A DNA stretch of 64,000 bases from JAMXLG01 sp963818925 (GTDB lineage: Bacteria; Vulcanimicrobiota; Vulcanimicrobiia; Vulcanimicrobiales; Vulcanimicrobiaceae), in NCBI GenBank assembly GCA_963818925.1, contig CAWFTN010000001.1, positions 2,914,001 to 2,978,000 on the forward strand, in the 5' to 3' direction. This document shows positions 43,118-50,979 of the stretch, piece after piece. Position 1 is the first letter of the stretch. Each line of letters begins with the position of its first letter. Position numbers and translations under genes: made by a program. Under the pieces are notes generated by a model. The model had not been told where the DNA came from. It made no database searches and was given only the letters and a program-made list of their open reading frames with translations.

Positions 43118-44338
43118 CTATTCGAAGCGGAGCGCTTCGATAGGATTCAGATCGGCGGCTTTCTTCGCCGGATAGTAGCCGAAGAAGACGCCGACGAGGC
43201 CGGAAAAGACGACGGATGCGATCACCCAGCCGAGCGGGATTTGCGTGGGCCATTTCGCGAGTGCTGCGACGAAGAACGTGCCGACGAAGCCGAAGACGAT
43301 GCCGATCAGTCCGCCGATCGAGGAGAGCACGACCGATTCCGTCAGGAACTGATTGAGAATCGTGCGTGCGCGCGCTCCGACCGACATGCGCAATCCGATC
43401 TCACGCGTACGCTCCGTCACCGAGACCATCATGATGTTCATGATGCCGATGCCGCCGACGATCAGCGAGACCGCCGCGACGCCGGCGAGTAAGAACTCCA
43501 TCACGGCGCCCGTCGACGACGCTGCGGCTGCAATCGATTGCAGGTTACGCACTTGGAAGTCGTCCTGTTGGCCGGCCGGAATGCGGTGGCGTTGCTCAAG
43601 CGTTGACGTCACTTCTGTTTGTACCGGATCGACTTGGTCCGGTGTCGTAGCGGAGACCATGAGCGAGTTAACGGTCGTGAGGCCCGTGAGGCGCTGCATT
43701 GCCGATGTGTATGGAATGAGCACGGTATCGTCTTGGTCTTGACCCATGCCGCTCTGTCCGAGCGGCGCGAGCGTTCCGACGACGGTGAACGGTACGTTAC
43801 GGATGATGATCGTTTGACCGATCGGATTGCCGCCATTCGGGAAGAGTTCGGAGACCACAGTCTGTCCCAGCACGGCGACCTTCGCTGAGCTGTTCACATC
43901 GCTTTGCGAGAAGAACGAGCCACTCGCTGTCGCCCACGACCGGATCTGTTGATACGTCGGCGCAACGCCTTGGATTTGCGTCTGCCAGTTGTTGCCGTTC
44001 GCAACGACTTGCGCGCGAACGGTCACGCTCGGCGAGACGGTCGCGACGCCGGGAAGATGCACGAGCGCCAAACCGTCGTCGGGTGTCAGCGTTGAAGCCG
44101 TACCGTTACCGCCGCGCGAACCGCTCGTAGTGAGCGATCCCGGCTGCACCACGATCAGGTTCGAGCCGAGCGAGTTGATGCTGTTTTGCACCGATGTGCG
44201 TGCACCGGATCCGATCGCAACCGTCACGATGACGGCTGCGACGCCGATCACGATGCCGAGCATCGTCATGATCGAACGTGCTTTGTTGCGCAACAGCGCC
44301 TGCAGTGCGAGGCGGAGAATGCCTTTGAAGTCGCTCAT
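43118..44338 (-). CDS. MacB-type ABC transporter permease
   Basis: A 406-residue inner-membrane permease with four transmembrane segments (first at about residues 19-42, three near the C-terminus) and a large periplasmic MacB_PCD domain between. Signatures are ALQALLRNKARSIMTMLGIVIGVAAV near residue 12 and the C-terminal RTREIGLRMSVGARARTIL near 310. It works with the ATPase and MacA-like protein encoded just upstream to export toxins, peptides or lipids through an outer-membrane channel. It overlaps the ATPase gene by 4 bases. Confidence 0.93.
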   Translation of the reverse strand: MSDFKGILRLALQALLRNKARSIMTMLGIVIGVAAVIVTVAIGSGARTSVQNSINSLGSNLIVVQPGSLTTSGSRGGNGTASTLTPDDGLALVHLPGVATVSPSVTVRAQVVANGNNWQTQIQGVAPTYQQIRSWATASGSFFSQSDVNSSAKVAVLGQTVVSELFPNGGNPIGQTIIIRNVPFTVVGTLAPLGQSGMGQDQDDTVLIPYTSAMQRLTGLTTVNSLMVSATTPDQVDPVQTEVTSTLEQRHRIPAGQQDDFQVRNLQSIAAAASSTGAVMEFLLAGVAAVSLIVGGIGIMNIMMVSVTERTREIGLRMSVGARARTILNQFLTESVVLSSIGGLIGIVFGFVGTFFVAALAKWPTQIPLGWVIASVVFSGLVGVFFGYYPAKKAADLNPIEALRFE

Positions 44339-45072
44339 GCTACGCGCTCCTTCCGCCCTGTGTCATCCTGAGCGGAGCGCAGCGAAGTCGAAGGACCGTC
44401 TGAGATGATCCGGCCGTCGCGGAATGTCACGATCCGCTTCGCGTGCGCCGCGATGTCCGGTTCGTGGGTGACTAACATGATGGTGATGCCTTCTTCTTCG
44501 TTGAGTTCTTTGAAGATGCGCATGACGTCTTCCGACGTTTTCGTGTCGAGCGCGCCCGTCGGTTCGTCCGCGAGGATGAGTCCCGGATTGTTGACGAGCG
44601 ATCGCGCGATCGCGACGCGCTGTTGCTGTCCGCCGGACATTTGGTTCGGCGCATGATCCGCGAGATGATCGACGCCGACGATCTTCATCTTCGCAAGCGC
44701 GATCTGCTTACGTTCGGCTTCCGCCACGCCCGCGTAGACCATCGGTAACTCGACGTTCTCGAGCGCGGTCGTACGCGATAGCAAGTTGTACGCTTGGAAG
44801 ACGAATCCGAGCCGGCGGCTGCGGATGTCGGCGCGTGCATCGCGATCGAGATGCGAGACGTCTTGGCCTTCGAACCAATACTGTCCCGACGTCGGATTGT
44901 CGAGCAGGCCGCTGATCTGCATGAACGTCGACTTGCCTGAGCCCGAGGGACCCATCACGGCGACGAATTCGCCGCGACGGATCTCGAGATCGATGCCGGC
45001 AAGCGCGATTACTTGCGCATCACCGAGCGTGTAGACCTTGCGCAGGTCTTTCACTTTGACGACGGGTTCCAT
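44335..45072 (-). CDS. ABC transporter ATP-binding protein (MacB/LolD type) with a repeat-derived tail
   Basis: A 245-residue ATPase with Walker A GPSGSGKST near residue 41, signature NQMSGGQQQRVAIARSL near 142, Walker B LILADEPTGAL near 163 and H-loop MLVTHEPD near 196. The last 20 residues (after GRIISDGP) are encoded by the dispersed repeat (44361-44400), so the tail is probably not part of the ancestral protein. It overlaps the permease by 4 bases and the MacA-like gene by one. Confidence 0.93.
   Translation of the reverse strand: MEPVVKVKDLRKVYTLGDAQVIALAGIDLEIRRGEFVAVMGPSGSGKSTFMQISGLLDNPTSGQYWFEGQDVSHLDRDARADIRSRRLGFVFQAYNLLSRTTALENVELPMVYAGVAEAERKQIALAKMKIVGVDHLADHAPNQMSGGQQQRVAIARSLVNNPGLILADEPTGALDTKTSEDVMRIFKELNEEEGITIMLVTHEPDIAAHAKRIVTFRDGRIISDGPSTSLRSAQDDTGRKERVA
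44361..44400. repeat. Copy of the dispersed element inside the ABC ATPase 3' end
   Basis: TGTCATCCTGAGCGGAGCGC followed by AGCGAAGTCGAAGGACCGTC matches the copy at 17817-17858 with small changes. It is in frame at the end of the ATPase gene and encodes most of its last 20 residues. Confidence 0.72.
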
Positions 45073-46661
45073 TACGGCATCCCCCGCATTGCGCCGCGCG
45101 ATGCGCCGCCACTCTGCAGTGGGCTGCGCGACTGGCCGTTCTGGCTATGCTGACCGCTGCCGCTGCGCGACTTGCTGCCGCTGAACGCGGTGACGACGTT
45201 GTCGCCTTCGCTGAGCGTGCTGCCGTCGGTCGGCGTTACAGCGGCTTGCGTCGCGGTGGTGAGGCCGACCTGGACCTTCACGCGTTGCAGTTTGCCGGCG
45301 CGTTTCACCATCAGTGATGCGGTTTGTCCGGTCGTTACGCTACCGCTGCTGGTGCCCGTCGCGCCGCCCCACGGCGATTGCGATGCGCCGCTGGTTTGCG
45401 GTTGCTGCGAAGTCTGCGTCGTGCCCGTTGCCGGACGCGTGTGCAGGGCAGTGATCGGAACCACGAGGGCGTTCGGTGCGCTCGCGACGTTGACTGTCGC
45501 GTTGGCCGTCATGCCCGGGAGCAACTTGTTGTCCTGGTTGTTGACGTAGACGACGACATCATAGGTCACGACGTTGTTCACGGTTTGCGGATTGATGCGA
45601 ACCTGTTGCACGGTGCCGTGGAACGTTTGGTTTGGGTACGCGAGCACCGAGAAGTCGACCGTATCGCCCCGTTTGATGCCGCCGATATCCGGCTCGCCGA
45701 CGTTGATGTCGACTTCCATCTTGGAGAGATCTTGTGCGATCGTGAAGAGCGTCGGCGTTTGCAGCGACGAGGCTACGGTCTGACCGACCGACACGGCGCG
45801 CGAGACGACCGTACCGTTCACCGGCGAGGTGATCACGGTGTGCGAGAGATTGAGTTTATCCGACTGCAGGGTGGCTTCCGCGGCTTGCACAGCGGCTTGC
45901 GCAGCGTCTGCGCTTGCGGCTTGGGCTTGCGCGGTCGAACCGTTTTGCCCGATCGTTGCGCTACTCGCCTGCGCTTGGGCTTGGGCTTGGGCGTAGGCGG
46001 CTTGTGCCTGGGCTACGGCCGATTCGTCTTGCGTGACGGCCGACTGATCTGACTGCACTGTTGCTTGCGCGATATAGCCTTGCGAAAGCAACTGCTGATC
46101 GCGCGCGGCTTGTTGCTGCGCGAGCGTTAGCGCCGACTGCGCCTTGGCGATGTTCGTCTTGGCAGCGTTCGCGGCCGCTTCTTGCGCGTTCGCGTTTGCC
46201 TGCGCGACGGTTACGCCCGCGCCTGCACCGATTGCGTTTGCGACGGCTTCGCCGGCTTGCGCCTGCGCTTGTGCGAGAGCGGCTTCATCTTTATCAAGCT
46301 GCGCTTGGAACGTGCTCGGATCGATGCGTGCCAGGACTTGGCCTTGCTTGACCTTTGAGTTGTAATCGACGTAGAGCTGCGAGATCGTCCCCGAGACCTG
46401 GCTGCCGACCGTTACGCTATTTTGGGCGTTCACCGTACCCGACGCGGTCACCGACTGCGTGAGCGTTTGGCGGATGACCGGTTGCGTGACGACTTGCACG
46501 GCGCTCTGCGTGCGCGAAATGATCATGCCTGCGATCAGGCCCACGATCACGAGCGCTGCGAGTGCAACGAGCAGCCACCGCGGAATGTTATTGAAGGCTC
46601 TGCCGAGCGACCGGCCGATCCCTGAGAGTCCGCTAGGAGCGGTAAGCGTTTGAGTAGACAT
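45072..46661 (-). CDS. MacA/HlyD-type periplasmic adaptor
   Basis: A 529-residue membrane-fusion protein. One transmembrane helix (about residues 32-50) is followed by a lipoyl half-domain (VTVGSQVSGTISQLYVDYNS near 83), then a long Ala/Gln-rich coiled coil (about 110-260) and a second lipoyl half (LSHTVITSPVNGTVVSR near 275). The C-terminal end is Gly/Ser/Gln-rich. It bridges the MacB-type permease to an outer-membrane channel. A GGAGGA sequence (46672-46667) six bases upstream supports ATG 46661. It is the first gene of the three-gene operon. Confidence 0.92.
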   Translation of the reverse strand: MSTQTLTAPSGLSGIGRSLGRAFNNIPRWLLVALAALVIVGLIAGMIISRTQSAVQVVTQPVIRQTLTQSVTASGTVNAQNSVTVGSQVSGTISQLYVDYNSKVKQGQVLARIDPSTFQAQLDKDEAALAQAQAQAGEAVANAIGAGAGVTVAQANANAQEAAANAAKTNIAKAQSALTLAQQQAARDQQLLSQGYIAQATVQSDQSAVTQDESAVAQAQAAYAQAQAQAQASSATIGQNGSTAQAQAASADAAQAAVQAAEATLQSDKLNLSHTVITSPVNGTVVSRAVSVGQTVASSLQTPTLFTIAQDLSKMEVDINVGEPDIGGIKRGDTVDFSVLAYPNQTFHGTVQQVRINPQTVNNVVTYDVVVYVNNQDNKLLPGMTANATVNVASAPNALVVPITALHTRPATGTTQTSQQPQTSGASQSPWGGATGTSSGSVTTGQTASLMVKRAGKLQRVKVQVGLTTATQAAVTPTDGSTLSEGDNVVTAFSGSKSRSGSGQHSQNGQSRSPLQSGGASRGAMRGMP

Positions 46662-46748
46662 CAGATTCCTCCGATGCCATTCTTACGCTATCCCTTGAGT
46701 GCTGTTGGTGAATTAGGTTAACGGCACATGAAAGCTGCGCGAGCGCGC

Positions 46749-48635
46749 TTAAACGACCTCTGCTCCATACGCCTCAAGACGGCTCTCGAAAAGCGCACGC
46801 GTCTCTGCGTCTTGAAAGAAGACGTAGCAACCCTTCAAACCACGGGTGAGAAGGACGCGGTATGTATTCTTTACAAGCGCCCTAAAGTGGTCGTCTTTCG
46901 CGCGTCTCACCGGCATGTCAAAAGACGCACGTCGGTCGGCCACCCATTCACCATCGCGAACAATCAGGTCGCGCCCCCAAATCACACCGACATAATCAAA
47001 CTCAAAGCCTTGCGCGGTGTAGACGCAACCAACTTGATTTATGCCGCTTGCATCCGTGGCCCAGAAGTTTGATTTTGGCACGCCCGGTGGAAGCCGTCCG
47101 GCATCCGGTTTTGCATTCCAAGGCTTCGCGAACGACCCGATAGTAACGTCCTCGACAAGCCTTCCGCCTTCCGGGTCCGACCAAGGCCAGCAGAATCCAG
47201 CGGTTAGACGCGCTGATTGTCCCTCTCCCGCCCGCCGCCGGATCTCGTCGTCGAGCGATTCAGGTGAGTCGAAAATCCTAAACTGAAAGTTATTCGACGC
47301 ATCATATCGCTCGATGTCCGTCATGCGGATGCCAAGCAGCCCATCTATCCAGTCGATGTACTCGTCGGACCCGGCACAACGGAACTGCGCTTCTAGTCGT
47401 TCCTCAACGACGCGCGCACCGAGAGTTCGAGCAGCTTCTCTGATGACGGCCGTTGAGCCGATTTCACCGGGGCGAACGACCTGCTGGTTGTCGATGAAGA
47501 ATGCAGTGACCCTTGAGGCAGAGATGAGCTCTTCCGTTTGAGGCATCGTGGAGCGCCGTCCCTTAGCCGTGAAGCGATTATTGCTCGACTCACGAACGCG
47601 GTGCGCTTCGTCGCAGATCAGCACGTCGATTTCTGCTTCCTCGGCATCTACGAAGCTATTGAAATAGCGAAATTGATACGCGGCCTTCGAACCAAGCGAC
47701 TTTCGAAGATTTTCTGTGAACGCTTTCGACCCAGTGGCGTGCTGGACGTTCTTTCCATCCTTCAACAAGTCGGCCATCACATTCAGGGCGATAACAGATT
47801 TACCGGTCCCAGGGCCGCCCTCAACGATGATCACGGTGCGCGGCGCTTTGCTCCGCGTCGCTTTTCGTGAAGCGAGCATAATCTTCTCGTACGCGACGCG
47901 CTGCTCGTCTAGCAACGTGTACTCACGTCGCCCTTGGATGACCGCAGCGGTATGTTCCATCAGTTTCTTACTGGGCGCATAGCGGCTGTTAATGATACGA
48001 TTGAGCACAGGGTCGCCTTTTCCAGGTCCAATCCTATCCTCTAAGAACGATCCGAACGCGTCGCTGTCATTGGCGGCGAAAAGCGGAACCTCGTCCAGGA
48101 CCGCACCAAACTTCGCGTGATCCAGTAGCGTCGAATCCGGGTCATGTTGAAAGTTGTGAAGCCACGCGCACGGGCTAAGTGCAACGGTCGGGTCTTCATA
48201 GAATGCCGATCGATACTGCCGTAAATATTCAGCGTAATCGCGAGCTTGGACCGACGGATGAGGCTGGGTGCGAACCCCGGCGCCATAAAGTACCTCCACG
48301 CACAGGTCTTCCTCCGCCGGCGCTGCGTCCGTCCACTGCTTGAGCTCGATGAGTACGGCTTGTTGCGCGCCTTCTCTGTCGTGCCCGGTCAGCATGCAGT
48401 CAATCCGGCGAGAGGTAAGCGGAAGCTGCATTTCGACGATAATCCCATGGTTGAGGAGCTTCGATCGCTTGAGCTGCGCGCTCAACGCATGAAGGGAGTT
48501 GTGCCAAGAGCGCTTCTCGGATTCTGACGGCTGATAGCGATAGTACTCGAAAAAGCTGATCCCTAAGCGCCGTACCATCTCACGCTGCGCCTCGATTTGT
48601 ATGAAATCAGGCGTTAGTCCGCAGTAAAGCTGCAC
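46749..48635 (-). CDS. DUF2075 helicase with N-terminal PD-(D/E)XK nuclease-like domain
   Basis: About 628 residues. The N-terminus has a nuclease-like core: SRRIDCM with Asp79 and VLIELKQW with Glu97 and Lys99. The central DUF2075 (P-loop, superfamily-1-like) domain has Walker A EGGPGTGKSVIAL at about 273-280, LICDEAHRVR (Walker B) near 330 and SRVTAFFIDNQQVVRPGE near 365. YTAQGFEFDYVGVIWG lies near 540. I start at GTG 48635, after which VQLYCGLTPDFIQ matches the family start; TTG 48671 would overlap the divergent MazG gene. Such proteins are frequent in defence-gene neighbourhoods; the function is unproven. Confidence 0.82.
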   Translation of the reverse strand: MQLYCGLTPDFIQIEAQREMVRRLGISFFEYYRYQPSESEKRSWHNSLHALSAQLKRSKLLNHGIIVEMQLPLTSRRIDCMLTGHDREGAQQAVLIELKQWTDAAPAEEDLCVEVLYGAGVRTQPHPSVQARDYAEYLRQYRSAFYEDPTVALSPCAWLHNFQHDPDSTLLDHAKFGAVLDEVPLFAANDSDAFGSFLEDRIGPGKGDPVLNRIINSRYAPSKKLMEHTAAVIQGRREYTLLDEQRVAYEKIMLASRKATRSKAPRTVIIVEGGPGTGKSVIALNVMADLLKDGKNVQHATGSKAFTENLRKSLGSKAAYQFRYFNSFVDAEEAEIDVLICDEAHRVRESSNNRFTAKGRRSTMPQTEELISASRVTAFFIDNQQVVRPGEIGSTAVIREAARTLGARVVEERLEAQFRCAGSDEYIDWIDGLLGIRMTDIERYDASNNFQFRIFDSPESLDDEIRRRAGEGQSARLTAGFCWPWSDPEGGRLVEDVTIGSFAKPWNAKPDAGRLPPGVPKSNFWATDASGINQVGCVYTAQGFEFDYVGVIWGRDLIVRDGEWVADRRASFDMPVRRAKDDHFRALVKNTYRVLLTRGLKGCYVFFQDAETRALFESRLEAYGAEVV

Positions 48636-48656
48636 CTGGCCTCGTACCTCACGTTC

Positions 48657-49016
48657 ATGAGCGACACGCAAACACCCACTCTCGCATCATTGACGGAGGC
48701 GGTGATTGCCTTCCGCGATGAGCGAGACTGGAAACAATTTCATAATGCGAAAGATGTGGCAATCTCCCTTTCGCTCGAAGCTTCGGAATTACTGGAACTC
48801 TTTCAGTGGGTTGACCAGACAGACGAACACTACCTTAACGCTAACCGCGAACGCCTGTCCGATGAGATGGCTGACATCTTCTACTGGCTGCTCCTGATGA
48901 GCCATGACTGGCAGATTGATCTCGGAACGTCCTTGCTAAAAAAGCTCGAAAAAAACAACGATAAATATCCCGTCGCGCGCGTTCGAGGCTCTGCGAAGAA
49001 ATACAACGAGCTATAG
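48657..49016 (+). CDS. MazG-like nucleotide pyrophosphohydrolase
   Basis: A 119-residue all-alpha NTP pyrophosphohydrolase of the MazG/dCTPase type. The metal-binding ExxE-(x)n-ExxD pattern is in LSLEASELLELFQW near residue 37 and RLSDEMADIFYWLL near 67. It hydrolyses nucleoside triphosphates to monophosphates and pyrophosphate, either as housekeeping or to starve phage of nucleotides. It is divergent from the DUF2075 gene, with only 21 bases between the chosen starts, so the two probably share one control region. Confidence 0.85.
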   Translation: MSDTQTPTLASLTEAVIAFRDERDWKQFHNAKDVAISLSLEASELLELFQWVDQTDEHYLNANRERLSDEMADIFYWLLLMSHDWQIDLGTSLLKKLEKNNDKYPVARVRGSAKKYNEL

Positions 49017-49087
49017 CCGTTCAACGTCCGGCAGTGTTATGACTGAAATTTAAAGGCTGTAAACGCGCTCGCGTGAAGAAATAGAGC

Positions 49088-50056
49088 GTGCCGGTCGTCC
49101 TTTCACAAATTTTCGATCCCGGCGAGCGCATCTATAAAGATGCGGAGGGCTCGCTCTATCACTATCCGCGCATATATTTTTCGCGGATCGTTCCGTACGA
49201 TCGATTCATCTACTATCGGCCGGCCGGCAAACGTCGCCCACGTCCCGATGCGTCTCACTATTTTGGTCACGGAATCCTCGGCGTCCCATTTGAAGACCTA
49301 GACGATGAAAAGCACCGATTCGTTCCCCTATTAAAATACGAAATGTTTCCCATCCTTGTTCCGTTGCGCGACCAATTTGGGCGGTATTACGAGACGGAGT
49401 CGCATCGACCGATCCAAGGCGTTTCTGCCGTCCGCGCCATTAGCGACATTACGTACCAACGGATACTTGCAGCAGCGGACGTCGCGTCAGCCGGGATATC
49501 GCTTTTACCAAGCACCGAAGAAATTAGCAATGGAATATACCTCGGTCCGGCCGTCACGCCGCCGATCGACGGCATTCGAAGGATTGAAGAAATCCCGCCG
49601 GGTGCGGGCTACGTGCCGAATCCCGATCGAAAGCTGGACGTTCAGGAATCAGCAGCCTTGCAGGAGCGCGCGCGCGCAGATCATCAAAACGTCCTACGTA
49701 AAATTGCAAGGCAAGTTAAACAAAAAGGAGGTTGGTTCTGGTATAACAACCACCTTGATCTCGTCGTTGAATTCCCTGGACACCGCGAGCTGATTGAGGC
49801 AAAGAGCGTTACTAATCTTCGCGAGGCGGTTAATAAGATGCGGTACGGGCTCGGGCAGCTCCTTGACTATAAAGTCCGCTATCGGGCGCTACTACAGGAT
49901 GCACTTCCAGTGCTTGCATTCGGAAGTGCGCCGGATCGGGAAACAAGCTTCGTTTCGACGATCCTCGAGGAGAACGGCGTCGCGTTTATTTCCCAGAGCG
50001 GCGAGGAGCTCGTCCCACTAAATCGGCGAGCGCGTGACCTTCCGCTATTTCGGTAG
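49088..50056 (+). CDS. Unrecognised protein with C-terminal PD-(D/E)XK nuclease motif
   Basis: A 322-residue protein. The C-terminal region has a nuclease-like core, with Asp224 in NNHLDLVVEFP, Glu237 and Lys239 in RELIEAKSV and Gln257 in GLGQLLDYKV. The N-terminal part (SLYHYPRIYFSRI near 22 and RFIYYRP near 39, then YFGHGILG near 58) resembles domains of some HNH/restriction proteins that may read modified bases; this is a weak similarity. It follows MazG on the same strand after 71 bases. The region is AT-richer than its flanks. It starts with GTG 49088. Confidence 0.55.
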   Translation: MPVVLSQIFDPGERIYKDAEGSLYHYPRIYFSRIVPYDRFIYYRPAGKRRPRPDASHYFGHGILGVPFEDLDDEKHRFVPLLKYEMFPILVPLRDQFGRYYETESHRPIQGVSAVRAISDITYQRILAAADVASAGISLLPSTEEISNGIYLGPAVTPPIDGIRRIEEIPPGAGYVPNPDRKLDVQESAALQERARADHQNVLRKIARQVKQKGGWFWYNNHLDLVVEFPGHRELIEAKSVTNLREAVNKMRYGLGQLLDYKVRYRALLQDALPVLAFGSAPDRETSFVSTILEENGVAFISQSGEELVPLNRRARDLPLFR

Positions 50057-50061
50057 CGGGA

Positions 50062-50670
50062 TCAAATCGCTCGACGCCCTTCCAATGCTTTTCCCAACGT
50101 GACTTCGTCGGCGTAGTCCAAATCGCCCCCGATAGGTAATCCATAGGCGAGGCGACTTACTGCTAGCGATAGCGGCTGCAAGAGTCGCGACAAGTAAAGG
50201 GCCGTAGCCTCGCCTTCGGCGTTCGGATTTGTTGCGATTATCACTTCTGTAAATGGGTGTCGCCGGATCCGCTCAATCAACTCTTTAACACGCAGCTGCG
50301 CCGCACCAATCCCGTCCATCGGCGAAATCAGCCCACCAAGTACATGATACCGTCCCTTGAACACGCCAGTCCGTTCGATTGCGTAGATATCCTTTGCTTC
50401 GGCAACGACGCAAACGGTCGCCGCGTCGCGGTGTTCGTCGCTACAGATATCGCACGGGTCGCACTCTGTCAATGAAAAACATACTGAACAAAAACGAACC
50501 TTGTCCTTTACAGCAAGGATCGCCTCGGCGAGCGATTGCGCTTCGTGACGCGGACGATTCAGCAAGTAAAACACCAACCGTGCAGCCGTTTTAGGACCGA
50601 CGGTTGGAAGTTTCGAGAATTCATTGATAAGGGCTTGAACAGGCCCGGCAATGCTGCCGGTAGATGGCAT
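50062..50670 (-). CDS. recR: Recombination mediator protein RecR
   Basis: A 202-residue protein that helps RecO and RecF load RecA at single-strand gaps. It has a helix-hairpin-helix start (LINEFSKLPTVGPKTAARLVFYL, near residue 11), a C4 zinc finger (CSVCFSLTECDPCDIC, near 57) and a Toprim domain with VCVVAEAKDIYAIERTG near 80 and TEVIIATNPNAEGEATALYL near 143. It directly follows ybaB on the minus strand (start 50670, ybaB stop at 50671), the usual dnaX-ybaB-recR arrangement. Confidence 0.95.
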   Translation of the reverse strand: MPSTGSIAGPVQALINEFSKLPTVGPKTAARLVFYLLNRPRHEAQSLAEAILAVKDKVRFCSVCFSLTECDPCDICSDEHRDAATVCVVAEAKDIYAIERTGVFKGRYHVLGGLISPMDGIGAAQLRVKELIERIRRHPFTEVIIATNPNAEGEATALYLSRLLQPLSLAVSRLAYGLPIGGDLDYADEVTLGKALEGRRAI

Positions 50671-50979
50671 TTACATCAATCCTGGAATGCGCATGCCGCC
50701 GGTTAGGCCGCCCATGCGTTGTTGCGCTTTTTCGCCGGCTTTTGTTAGGGCGTCGTTGACGGCTACGGTTACGAGGTCTTCGAGCGTTTCGACGTCGTCG
50801 GGGTCGACGGCGTCTTTGCCGATTTTGATCGACTTCATCCGTTGATCGCAGGTCATTTCGACGGTAACGATGCCGTTTGCGGCGCTGCCGGTCACGACGG
50901 TGTTGGCTAGTTCTTCTTGCGCCTTCACCATTTCGGCTTGCATCTTTTTGACTTGCGCCATCAGTTGCGCTTGATTCAT
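50671..50979 (-). CDS. ybaB: YbaB/EbfC-family nucleoid-associated protein
   Basis: A 102-residue protein with the standard fold: MNQAQLMAQVKKMQAEMVKA, then SAANGIVTVEMTCDQRMKSI, and a C-terminal Gly/Met-rich end (GGLTGGMRIPGLM). YbaB dimers bind DNA and are often linked to recombination. The start overlaps dnaX by 4 bases and the stop directly precedes recR. Confidence 0.94.
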   Translation of the reverse strand: MNQAQLMAQVKKMQAEMVKAQEELANTVVTGSAANGIVTVEMTCDQRMKSIKIGKDAVDPDDVETLEDLVTVAVNDALTKAGEKAQQRMGGLTGGMRIPGLM

